A DNA stretch of 64,000 nucleotides, taken from the NCBI GenBank assembly GCA_002869885.2, contig NEWR02000007.1, forward strand, positions 34,753 through 98,752. Reading direction: 5' to 3'. Positions 52,905-60,480 of this stretch are shown here, in pieces (the first letter of the stretch is position 1; every line of letters starts with the position of its first letter). A program made the position numbers and the translations under genes. The stretch is from Nitrospira sp. CG24C. GTDB lineage: Bacteria > Nitrospirota > Nitrospiria > Nitrospirales > Nitrospiraceae. The notes beneath the pieces were generated by a model that saw nothing but the letters and a program-made list of their open reading frames with translations, had not been told where the DNA came from and did not search any database.

Positions 52905-53010
52905 CCCGGTTTGTTTGGTTCATTTTGTTTATTTGGTTGATTCGGTTCATTTCGTTTAACCAAACAAACGAGACAAACCAAATAAACTAAATAACGTTTT
53001 TCTTCCGCTA
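52905..53010. repeat. TGGTT-type 9-nt-unit palindrome, copy G
   Basis: Units TGTTTGGTT, CATTTTGTT, TATTTGGTT, GATTCGGTT and CATTTCGTT face an A/C-rich arm whose minus-strand units are TATTTGGTT, TGTCTCGTT and TGTTTGGTT. The shoulder TTTTTCTTCCGCTAGAACGC corresponds to that of copies A and E and contains the stop codon of gspN. It separates gspN from gspL within the operon. Confidence 0.85.
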
Positions 53011-53910
53011 GAACGCCATTCTCGCGGTCATGATTGGTCCCACTAGTTTGAAGGTCAAGGGGGTGCCTGGTTGAAAAGGCGGCAATGAGAGGCTCGCCGC
53101 CTTTTGGGCAAACCCAGCGCCGGGAATCACGGTGACGGTGAGATCCAAAAGGCTCTGCTGCACCGGTTGTTGCAACGTCACGCGCCCCTGAGCCGTAAAC
53201 GATCCGTCTACACCGTCTCCCTTCAATTCCGTTACGTCGCATGTGCCACCGCGGCAAGCGAGCGAAGCTTGGATCCGATCGAACGAAAGTGAGGGGATCG
53301 AAGCCGCGCCGGCAGCAATCTGATCAACAACGAGATCCTTGACTTCAACCTTCACGGTCCCTTCCCCTTTGAGAGCAGCAGAGGCGTCTTGCGCGCTGTC
53401 CCATCGATGCTTGAAATCTCCCTGGACAGTTCCTCGGCTCACGTAGGGCTTCAAGATTGCCGCAAGATCTATCTGTTGGAGATGGCCGTCGACTGCAATC
53501 GAACCAAGCAGGGACCACGAGGCCGCATTCAGAGATCCCGTGGCTTTCCCAGCCCCCGCTTGCGCCACCCCAGGCAGTTGAACAGTGTAGTCTATTGCCA
53601 GTCGCCCTAACAATGCCTGAAAGACTCCAACGGTTGCCCGCACGGCTTCAACTGGAATCGTCCCGATCGTCGGCCCCGCAAGAACGAGATCCCGCCACTC
53701 AATGGCTGCGGGAAGTCCTACAGACCAATCGGCGGCGCGGACCTCCCACCCGCTCGCCCGATTGAGTTCGGTCAAGAGGCGGTTCTGGAGCGGGCCATAG
53801 GGGAAAGTTAGAAATAGAAATACGATAAAGCAAGCCAGCGATGCCAGTCCCCATCCGAGGGGGGCCTTCAGCTTCAGTGTGTCAGGCAAAGCGATGGGCC
53901 AGGTCATCAT
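53008..53910 (-). CDS. gspN: Type II secretion protein GspN
   Basis: The 300-residue protein has one N-terminal membrane helix (GWGLASLACFIVFLFLTFPY) and a periplasmic beta-rich region: RAADWSVGLPAAIEWRDLVL, STNAASWSLLGSIAVDGHLQ-like sequence and ASIPSLSFDRIQASLACRGG. It matches the GspN family, an accessory found in some type II systems. An open frame extends 7 codons upstream, but ATG 53910 overlaps the gspJ stop as ATGA. Its stop lies in repeat copy G. Confidence 0.85.
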   Translation of the reverse strand: MMTWPIALPDTLKLKAPLGWGLASLACFIVFLFLTFPYGPLQNRLLTELNRASGWEVRAADWSVGLPAAIEWRDLVLAGPTIGTIPVEAVRATVGVFQALLGRLAIDYTVQLPGVAQAGAGKATGSLNAASWSLLGSIAVDGHLQQIDLAAILKPYVSRGTVQGDFKHRWDSAQDASAALKGEGTVKVEVKDLVVDQIAAGAASIPSLSFDRIQASLACRGGTCDVTELKGDGVDGSFTAQGRVTLQQPVQQSLLDLTVTVIPGAGFAQKAASLSLPPFQPGTPLTFKLVGPIMTARMAF

Positions 53911-54509
53911 GAGGCCCCCACCGACACCCACTGGCGGTAGGTCTGGAGTTCCGCTTTCTCTTGGAGCAGCGTCAGTTCAAGCAAGATCGCTTTTGGAGAC
54001 TCAGTTCCACGGCCAGTCCATTCATCCACCCAGAGCTTGCTCTTACCATCGTAATAGCGCACGTTGAACCCCTTGACCTTGTTAGCTAGCTCGACTAACT
54101 CGACCGATTCATCTGTCAGACCGTAGAAATTCCTGCGTACGAATCGAAGCAGCCGTTCGCCTTCTCTGGTATAGACGATTCGCACCAGCTCGCTATCTTT
54201 GACCGACTCCGCCCCTCGAAACTGGCCCATCGTGAGAAAGGCCATCGAATCGGCAGGCCGACCATCCAGCAGGCCATTGATTCCTATCCAAGGAGTCTGG
54301 CGGCTTTCGGCGACCGACAGCTCGTCGGCCATGACACGCAAGGTACTGCGAACGATCTGTTCAGTAGCTGAGTTTGCCCTTGCCGTGTCGATGGCGCTCA
54401 ACGTGACATAGAGAGATCCAAAGACCAAGGTGGCCATCATGGCGACCAGTGACACCGCCAGCAGAACCTCGACCAGGGTAAAGCCGTTCTCAGGGTGCCG
54501 AAACGACAT
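53907..54509 (-). CDS. gspJ: Type II secretion minor pseudopilin GspJ
   Basis: The 200-residue prepilin has the leader MSFRHPENG followed by the type III signal FTLVEVLLAVSLVAMMATLV, with the Glu at +5. The periplasmic domain includes NSATEQIVRSTLRVMADELS and FVRRNFYGLTDESVELVELA. GspJ is part of the tip complex with GspI, GspK and GspH. The frame is open 60 codons further upstream, but ATG 54509 gives a normal short leader and overlaps gspI by 20 nt, with GAGG upstream. Confidence 0.9.
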   Translation of the reverse strand: MSFRHPENGFTLVEVLLAVSLVAMMATLVFGSLYVTLSAIDTARANSATEQIVRSTLRVMADELSVAESRQTPWIGINGLLDGRPADSMAFLTMGQFRGAESVKDSELVRIVYTREGERLLRFVRRNFYGLTDESVELVELANKVKGFNVRYYDGKSKLWVDEWTGRGTESPKAILLELTLLQEKAELQTYRQWVSVGAS

Positions 54510-54909
54510 AGGTGCTGACCTCGACCATTTCATCCGTTTTCCCTCTGGGCCATAGAACCTGAATCTTGATTTCCCGCACTGTCGGCAATTGTGTGGGGGC
54601 GACAATCCTCTTCCAGCGATAATTCGCAGGGCGATTCGTAATGTCGGCAGTAGGCAGTGATCCGAATGGGGTCGCAAGGAATTCTCCACCTGTCTCGCCG
54701 ATGGGTAACTGCGCTCCCAGTTCCGTCTCGATCAATTTTTCCTGCGCGAGGATCGTAGCAGTCGTGATTTCCTTAGCCCTGGCGTGGAGGTCAAGATCCC
54801 AATTGCGAAGTCCCAATAGGATCGGCAACGCGAGGGCAAGAATGCCGAGCGCAATCAAGACTTCCATTAACGTGAAACCCCGCTCACTCCCCATAAATAC
54901 TCGTTGCAA
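54490..54909 (-). CDS. gspI: Type II secretion minor pseudopilin GspI
   Basis: The 139-residue prepilin has the leader MQRVFMGSERG and the class III signal FTLMEVLIALGILALALPIL with Glu +5. The pilin body has TTATILAQEKLIETELGAQL and the C-terminal IKIQVLWPRGKTDEMVEVST. The QxKLxE motif is typical of GspI. It starts 41 nt after gspH and overlaps gspJ. Confidence 0.9.
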   Translation of the reverse strand: MQRVFMGSERGFTLMEVLIALGILALALPILLGLRNWDLDLHARAKEITTATILAQEKLIETELGAQLPIGETGGEFLATPFGSLPTADITNRPANYRWKRIVAPTQLPTVREIKIQVLWPRGKTDEMVEVSTYVVSAP

Positions 54910-54949
54910 TAGTAGAGATTTGTCAATGCGGTGCGATGACCACCTACTT

Positions 54950-55507
54950 CTATGAGGTCTTAAGCAAGGGTTTCACTCGCTCTGGAATGATAAGCGGCCT
55001 GGGAGGCTCAATCCGCTCGTCACTCATGCGGATCGCTCCTGTTACCGGCTCGATAGCAATGGCCAGAATATTGTTCTTTGCATCCATCATATGCATCGTC
55101 ATCGGATCAATCCTTCCCGTAGGGTAAAAGGATAGATCGACCCGACCGGACTCTTTTTTCCCCTGACTCAGCAGAACATCTGAAACGCGAATTGTGGCGG
55201 GGAGAGTCAGCGGTGTGGCCCAGGTTGGGTCGGGCGGAATCTTTTCTTGATTCCCATCCAGAATCATCGGCCAGTACAGCCCTCGATCGAGATCAACGTA
55301 TAGACGCACCGTCTTCTGGCTCGACATGGCCAGGCTCTGGAGGGATCGCACAGTCCCGACCATCCGCCGGCCGACAGAGCTCAGATTTTCATCCAGCGAA
55401 ATTCGAGGCAGGACAATGCCCAGTAGACCGGCGAGCAAGAACAGCACAATGATGATTTCCAGAATGGTAAATCCATTACCCCTTACCCCCTTTACCCCTT
55501 GCCCCAT
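54950..55507 (-). CDS. gspH: Type II secretion pseudopilin GspH
   Basis: The 185-residue prepilin has the type III signal GFTILEIIIVLFLLAGLLGI with Glu +5. The pilin body includes RRMVGTVRSLQSLAMSSQKT and the GspH-like SFYPTGRIDPMTMHMM. ATG 55507 lies 4 nt after the gspG stop and gives the leader MGQGVKGVRGN, encoded by a G-rich 7-nt-unit array. The frame is open 33 codons upstream into gspG but that part is not prepilin-like. The ribosome site is weak. Confidence 0.87.
   Translation of the reverse strand: MGQGVKGVRGNGFTILEIIIVLFLLAGLLGIVLPRISLDENLSSVGRRMVGTVRSLQSLAMSSQKTVRLYVDLDRGLYWPMILDGNQEKIPPDPTWATPLTLPATIRVSDVLLSQGKKESGRVDLSFYPTGRIDPMTMHMMDAKNNILAIAIEPVTGAIRMSDERIEPPRPLIIPERVKPLLKTS
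55474..55505. repeat. GGGGTAA 7-nt-unit array coding the GspH leader
   Basis: On the minus strand the units are GGGGCAA, GGGGTAAAG, GGGGTAA and GGGGTAA. They encode QGVKGVRGN just before the prepilin cleavage site. Similar units are at 288-334 and 55988-56020. Confidence 0.6.
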
Positions 55508-55511
55508 CCTG

Positions 55512-56087
55512 CTAGTCCTTATCCAGGTTCCAATTGGTAATATCGGCATTGACGCCTTCGCCACCGGCTTCGCCATCGGTTCCGAGGGAGATAATATCGT
55601 ACTCACCTCTCTGACTAGTACTCTGACCGGGACTCAGAGCGGAACTCTGACCGGGACTCAGGTACTTGTAGGGGTTGGCCCAGGGATCTTCAGGAAGCTT
55701 TGGAAGATATCCACCGATCTTCCATTTCTTTGGGATGACGCCGACTGAGGGTTTTTCCACCAAGGCCTTCAATCCTTGTTCAGTTGAGGGAAAGACACCG
55801 TTGTCGAGCTTATAGAGTTGCAAGGCCCCTTCGATGTTGCGGATCTGAACCTTGGCCGCCGTACGCTTGGCATCATCGGTTCGTCCCATGATACGAGGGA
55901 CAACCAGCGCGGCGAGGATCGCGAGAATGGCCACCACGACCATGATCTCGATGAACGTAAAGCCACCTTCACGCCGAAGAATATGGCGTGAGGGGTGAGG
56001 GGTCAGAGGTAAGGGGTAGGAATGTGCATATTCATATGGTTTTGCCCATAGCAGCTTCATCCTCTCGACTTGATCTCTTCCAGTCAT
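55512..56087 (-). CDS. gspG: Type II secretion major pseudopilin GspG
   Basis: The 191-residue prepilin has the signal GFTFIEIMVVVAILAILAAL with Glu +5, then PRIMGRTDDAKRTAAKVQIR and NIEGALQLYKLDNGVFPSTE, with the C-terminal EYDIISLGTDGEAGGEG loop for calcium. Two oddities stand out. The leader before the cleavage Gly is about 42 residues (usual 6-10), containing SYPLPLTPHPSRHI from a short-unit array. A duplicated LSPGQS segment also extends the loop before EYD. ATG 56087 with GGGAGGTG upstream was preferred over 56120. GspG builds the pseudopilus shaft. Confidence 0.93.
   Translation of the reverse strand: MTGRDQVERMKLLWAKPYEYAHSYPLPLTPHPSRHILRREGGFTFIEIMVVVAILAILAALVVPRIMGRTDDAKRTAAKVQIRNIEGALQLYKLDNGVFPSTEQGLKALVEKPSVGVIPKKWKIGGYLPKLPEDPWANPYKYLSPGQSSALSPGQSTSQRGEYDIISLGTDGEAGGEGVNADITNWNLDKD
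55609..55661. repeat. In-frame tandem repeat inside gspG
   Basis: CTCTGACCGGGACTCAG occurs at 55621-55637 and 55645-55661 (24-nt period, eight codons). A partial copy, CTCTGACTAGTA, is at 55609-55620. On the coding strand it gives the repeated LSPGQS. Confidence 0.85.
55988..56020. repeat. GGGGTGA 7-nt-unit array coding part of the GspG leader
   Basis: The plus strand reads GTGA, GGGGTGA, GGGGTCA, GAGGTAA, GGGGTAG. On the coding strand this gives the Pro/Leu-rich PLPLTPHPS upstream of the prepilin cleavage site. Confidence 0.6.
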
Positions 56088-56158
56088 CGAACACCTCCCG
56101 TTAGACTCATCACGCATCATCCTGCAAGGTCCTGTCCAATTCTCTCTGCCTCTCTTTA

Positions 56159-56260
56159 GGGGAGCGGCCGAGGCTGCCCTTTACTGCGCGCCTCGCCGAG
56201 CACAGTTTCATCGTGCGCGTTCTACGAGCAAGAAGGGCACCTGGCCGCTCCCCCTCTGCT
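56159..56260. repeat. Long inverted repeat between gspG and gspF, related to the lgt-side composite
   Basis: GGGGAGCGGCC (56159-56169) pairs with GGCCGCTCCCC (56243-56253). Inside are TGCCCTT/AAGGGCA and further GC-rich segments. The right part (56225-56260) matches 19123-19159 with one C missing. It abuts the gspF stop codon. Confidence 0.8.
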
Positions 56261-57497
56261 ATCGCACCATTTGTCCCATCTCAAAGATCGGCAGCAAGAT
56301 TGCTACCACAATGAAGAACACCAAGACACCCATGACCAAAATCATGATCGGTTCCAGAAGCGATGTGAACCGTGTGATGACCCGATCCACTTCTCCATCA
56401 TAAATTTGTCCGATTCGACGGAGCATCTCTTCCATTTCACCGCTGCGTTCACCGACTGCAATCATGTGGGTCACCAGCGCGGGAAATTCACCGCTGCGCT
56501 TCAGCGGTTCGGCAATCGTTTCCCCTTCGCGTATATTCTGTCTGGCCCCCTCGACCGCATGTTCCAGCACGCGATTATTCATGACGCGCTTCGCGACGTC
56601 CATGGCATCTAACAGCTGCACGCCGCTGGCCAGCATGGTGGCCAATGTGCTGGTGAGCCGCGAGATGGCGACCATACGGGCGACCTCGCCGATAAGTGGA
56701 ATCTTCAGCAGCCATCGGTCGGCCTTGGTCTGTCCCGCTTCCGTCTTCATCGCCCGACGGATTGCCCACACTGTCAAACCCACCATACCAAGAATCACCG
56801 CCCAATAGTCTGCAAGAAAATGGCTGATGCTCATCAGTACAACGGTAGGCCAGGGGAGGGCCTGCTTCAGACTTGTAAAGACGGCGGTAATTTTCGGCAC
56901 GACAAAGGCCATGAGGAAAAACAGCACCGAGGCGCCGACGATCAACATCAGGGCCGGATAGAGAACGGCATTCGTCACTTTATGTTTGAGCGCCAACTGT
57001 TTTTCCAGAAACTCCGCAAGACGAAATAAGATCTGGTCCAACGCTCCGCTGGCTTCACCGGCCCGTACCATGTGCACATAAATCTGGGAGAACTCGCGCG
57101 GATAGCGTTCCAGTACCGCGCTATAAGACGCGCCTCCACGGATTTCTTCGCGAATATCGGCCATGAGGCTCTTCACGGTTTTTTTCTCGGTTTGATCGAC
57201 CATCACTCCGAGCGCTTCAACCAAGGGCAGTCCTGCGACCAGCAATGTCGCCAATTGCCGGGTCATCATCGCCACATCGGTTGTGCTGAGGGCAGGGGAG
57301 CGACCGATTCCGGCCGAGGATTTTCCAGCTGAACCAGCTTTGGAACTAGCCGAACCAGAGCTCTGTTCCACCATATCGGTGGGGAACACGCCGACCTTTC
57401 GCAGTTTTACGCGCGCAACCTTCGGGCTCTCGGCATCGATGATGCCGGTCGCGGCTCCGCCGTCGTTTCGATAACCTTTATAGTGATAGACCGGCAT
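56259..57497 (-). CDS. gspF: Type II secretion inner-membrane platform protein GspF
   Basis: The 412-residue protein has the N-terminal cytosolic domain (YHYKGYRNDGGAATGIIDAE) and two homologous GspF repeats: MTRQLATLLVAGLPLVEALG, RVFTSLKQALPWP-like sequence and ISRLTSTLATMLASGVQLLD. Three membrane helices end with PIMILVMGVLVFFIVVAILL. The first repeat includes the EREGxxLS-like GASYSAVLERYPREFSQIYV. It starts 4 nt after gspE. Confidence 0.94.
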   Translation of the reverse strand: MPVYHYKGYRNDGGAATGIIDAESPKVARVKLRKVGVFPTDMVEQSSGSASSKAGSAGKSSAGIGRSPALSTTDVAMMTRQLATLLVAGLPLVEALGVMVDQTEKKTVKSLMADIREEIRGGASYSAVLERYPREFSQIYVHMVRAGEASGALDQILFRLAEFLEKQLALKHKVTNAVLYPALMLIVGASVLFFLMAFVVPKITAVFTSLKQALPWPTVVLMSISHFLADYWAVILGMVGLTVWAIRRAMKTEAGQTKADRWLLKIPLIGEVARMVAISRLTSTLATMLASGVQLLDAMDVAKRVMNNRVLEHAVEGARQNIREGETIAEPLKRSGEFPALVTHMIAVGERSGEMEEMLRRIGQIYDGEVDRVITRFTSLLEPIMILVMGVLVFFIVVAILLPIFEMGQMVR

Positions 57498-57501
57498 CGG
57501 G

Positions 57502-59277
57502 CTAAATCTCGACTTCCTGTTGGGTAATCCGCATTAGCTCCTCAGTCGTCGTGACCCCATGAAATACTTTCTCTGCGCCTTCATCTTTCAACGTGATCAT
57601 CCCTTTCGTCATCGCCGCTTGACGAATCGACGCCGAGTCCGCCTTGTTGCCGATGAGGCGGCGGATCTCATCGTCCAGCACGAGGAGTTCGAAAATCCCG
57701 GTTCGACCGCGATAGCCTGTTTGGGCACAGGCCGGGCATCCGACTCCCCGGTAGAATGTGGGGCGTACCCGCGGCGGGACGATACCGAGCCTGATCAGTT
57801 CTTCATCTGCCGGATGATAGGGTTGCTTGCAGTCCGAACAGACCTGGCGCAGCAACCGCTGCGCTAAGACTCCCACCACCGAGGAGGCGACGAGAAACGG
57901 TTCGATGCCCATGTCGATCAACCTGGTGGCCGCGCTTGCGGCGTCGTTGGTATGGAGTGTGGAGAAGACCAAATGCCCCGTGAGTGACGCATGAATGGCA
58001 ATTTCTGCGGTTTCACGATCGCGGATTTCGCCGATCATGATGACATCGGGATCTTGCCTGAGAATGGACCGCAGCCCCGCGGCAAACGTCAGGTTGATCT
58101 TGGGATTCACCTGCATCTGGCCCACACCGAGCAGCTGGTATTCCACCGGATCCTCGACGGTAATGATGTTCTTGTCCGGCGCATTGATGTGAGTCAAGGC
58201 CGCATAGAGCGTCGTTGTCTTCCCGCTCCCGGTCGGCCCGGTCACGAGAATGATGCCGTGCGACAACTGGATCAGTTGCAGGATGATCCCCAACCGATCT
58301 TGCGAAAACCCCATCTCCTGCAGATTCAGCAGGCGGTTCTCTTTTTCCAATAGACGCAGGACCACCCGTTCGCCATGGGAGGTCGGCAGCACCGAGACAC
58401 GCAGATCGACATCCTTACCAGCCGTCCTGATTCGAAAACGGCCATCCTGCGGCAAGCGCTTCTCCGCAATGTTCAAGCTCGCCATGATTTTCAGTCGCGC
58501 GATAATACTAGCCTGCAGATGTTTCGGAGGTGTTAAGACGGGATAGAGCACTCCATCGATGCGATACCGCACGACCAGCCCCCGTTCGAACGATTCGAAA
58601 TGAATATCGCTCGCTCGTTGCCTGACCGCCTGGAAGAGCACGGAATTGACTAACCGAATGATGGGGGCTTCGTCCGTGGCATCGAGGAGATCTTGCGGTT
58701 CATCCAACTCATGAGCAATCTGGTCCAGGCTCTCACTGGCCGCAATATCCTCCATCACTTGCTCTGCGCCCGCAGGGCTCGCGGCTTCGTCATAGACACG
58801 GTTCAAACAGGCCAGGAGCGACAAGCTGCTTGTCAGCACCGATTTAATCGGGAGTCCCAGTAAAAGGCGAAGGTCGTCCAATGCAGCCGATTCCATAGGA
58901 TCAGTCGTCGCGACAAGCACCGCTCCATCTTCTACCTTGAGAGGGAGCACATGGTAGCGGCGGGCGAAATGGATCGGAACCTTCTTGACCCATTCATGGT
59001 CGACCTGGCTCACATCAAGATTCGGAAGCCAGGGAAGTTCAAATTGAATGGCCAGCGCCTGAAGGAGTTGCTCTTCGGTGATCGCCCTGAGTCGGATCAG
59101 GATTTCACCGAGGCGGCCTCCCTTGGCTCCTTGAAGATTAATCGCTTCAAGCAATTTGGCTTCGGTCAAGCCGAATTTGTCTTCGAGGATCGCTCCTATG
59201 AGCGGTCGACTGGAACGTTCGTTATTCATCAGCGAAGACCCAATAATGGACGGCTTATCACCGGGAGAACCCTTCAC
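57502..59277 (-). CDS. gspE: Type II secretion ATPase GspE
   Basis: The 591-residue ATPase has the N-terminal GspE-N domain (LGEILIRLRAITEEQLLQAL), Walker A GPTGSGKTTTLYAAL, the Asp box, Walker B RQDPDVIMIGEIRDRETAEI and the His box. The four-cysteine zinc element is CSDCKQPYHPADEE with CPACAQTGYRGRTGIFE. It powers pseudopilus assembly. It may start at GTG 59277 or ATG 59229; neither has a good ribosome site. It follows repeat copy H, where gspD would normally lie after gspC. Confidence 0.94.
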   Translation of the reverse strand: MKGSPGDKPSIIGSSLMNNERSSRPLIGAILEDKFGLTEAKLLEAINLQGAKGGRLGEILIRLRAITEEQLLQALAIQFELPWLPNLDVSQVDHEWVKKVPIHFARRYHVLPLKVEDGAVLVATTDPMESAALDDLRLLLGLPIKSVLTSSLSLLACLNRVYDEAASPAGAEQVMEDIAASESLDQIAHELDEPQDLLDATDEAPIIRLVNSVLFQAVRQRASDIHFESFERGLVVRYRIDGVLYPVLTPPKHLQASIIARLKIMASLNIAEKRLPQDGRFRIRTAGKDVDLRVSVLPTSHGERVVLRLLEKENRLLNLQEMGFSQDRLGIILQLIQLSHGIILVTGPTGSGKTTTLYAALTHINAPDKNIITVEDPVEYQLLGVGQMQVNPKINLTFAAGLRSILRQDPDVIMIGEIRDRETAEIAIHASLTGHLVFSTLHTNDAASAATRLIDMGIEPFLVASSVVGVLAQRLLRQVCSDCKQPYHPADEELIRLGIVPPRVRPTFYRGVGCPACAQTGYRGRTGIFELLVLDDEIRRLIGNKADSASIRQAAMTKGMITLKDEGAEKVFHGVTTTEELMRITQQEVEI

Positions 59278-59340
59278 CGCTAGAGCAAACCCGGAAAGCG
59301 TTAAAAATTAAAAGAATACTCTCTACCTGATACCCCTGAC

Positions 59341-59430
59341 AAGGTATCTGGTCTATCTGGTTCTTTGGTTGAACGAAACTAACCAGATAAACCAAATAGG
59401 CCAAACAAACCGGGTTGTTGACAGCAAGAA
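59341..59430. repeat. TGGTT-type 9-nt-unit palindrome, copy H
   Basis: Units TATCTGGTC and TATCTGGTT lead to the loop GGTTGAACGAAACTAACC. The right arm on the minus strand gives TGTTTGGCC, TATTTGGTT, TATCTGGTT and AGTTTCGTT, followed by a shoulder AGCAAGAAGGGG. It fills the gap between gspC and gspE. Confidence 0.86.
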
Positions 59431-59460
59431 GGGGTTGTAACTAACGAGGATACAGCGGAC

Positions 59461-60345
59461 TCAGCGGATGTCGAATGTCATGGCAGTTCGCTGATTGTTG
59501 CGCAGGACGTCAAGTTTCACTGTCTTTTCACTGCGAAGCTGTTGAAAGAGCGTGAGCATCGTACCTGGGTCGCGAATGTCCACGCCATTGACCTGCTGGA
59601 GGACATCCCCGTACTTCAGCCCAATTCTCTCGTAAAAGCTGGAGGGTGCGATATAGTCCAGGCGATACCCGTTCATCGCTCCATTCACCGAGTTGGGCAC
59701 GGCCCTCGCCTGAGACAACAGCTTGGGCAGATCGCTCACCGCTTGTTCAACTTCTCTCCGATCAAGCACCGCGCGCACCGGACTCCCAGGCGTGGGAACT
59801 ACGGCTGATCCAGCTGTGGCTGGGGCAGCCGGGGGTTTCTCGGTCTGCGAGGCGGCGAGTTCCAGCAACTCCTGCTGATCGCCTTGACGAACGACTATTC
59901 CGTCTCGGCGGATTTCGCTGATCTCACCCACATCGGGTATCTGTTCATGCAGCTTGAAAAATAACTGGCGTTTGCTGGAGAGTTCTTCAACGATCGCCGA
60001 AACCCCTTCACGATCGCCGATCACCACCCCCAGCAGTTTGAGTTTCGACGCCAGATTTAAGGGAGCACGGGCAGGCGGTGCGCTGAACCCAGAGGCGTTT
60101 ATGTTAAGGGGGTCCGGCGGCAGAGGAAAGAGTCCGCTCGTCCGAATGCGCTCAACTAAAACAGGCAGGGCAGCTCTCACATCAACCTCTCGGTCGGAGG
60201 CAGACGATGGCGCGATCAAACCTGTCGGAACAGACAAAGCCTCGGCAATCACCGCGTTCACGATGTGGGCCACGAGAAAAGCGCAACACATGACAAAGGC
60301 GAATATGAGGCCCCGACGTATAGTGATCGTCTTCAAGACTTGCAC
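59461..60345 (-). CDS. gspC: Type II secretion protein GspC
   Basis: The 294-residue protein has one N-terminal membrane helix (GLIFAFVMCCAFLVAHIVN), the homology region (LNLASKLKLLGVVIGDREG, SAIVEELSSKRQLFFKLHEQ) and a C-terminal PDZ domain (NGYRLDYIAPSSFYERIGLK, then YGDVLQQVNGVDIRDPGTML). GspC links the inner-membrane platform to the GspD secretin, which is not encoded here. It is the first gene of the operon. Confidence 0.92.
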   Translation of the reverse strand: MQVLKTITIRRGLIFAFVMCCAFLVAHIVNAVIAEALSVPTGLIAPSSASDREVDVRAALPVLVERIRTSGLFPLPPDPLNINASGFSAPPARAPLNLASKLKLLGVVIGDREGVSAIVEELSSKRQLFFKLHEQIPDVGEISEIRRDGIVVRQGDQQELLELAASQTEKPPAAPATAGSAVVPTPGSPVRAVLDRREVEQAVSDLPKLLSQARAVPNSVNGAMNGYRLDYIAPSSFYERIGLKYGDVLQQVNGVDIRDPGTMLTLFQQLRSEKTVKLDVLRNNQRTAMTFDIR

Positions 60346-60480
60346 GTATCCCTCGTCCCCTTCAGCGAGGCCATTCTAATGTGGAGAGAAGGCTTGGCGC
60401 AAGACCACGGAGCCTGTAGACAATGCTTCGCGATCACGCCATAATTTAACCGCTTCCAACGAAATGTAAGGAGTGGACTT

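Noticed and set aside
688-59430. Reading the repeated palindromes as a CRISPR array or as ordinary intrinsic terminators
   Set aside because: Copies are dispersed single units with no spacer array. Most lack a T-run after the stem, and several lie in divergent or tandem gaps, so neither label fits on sequence alone.
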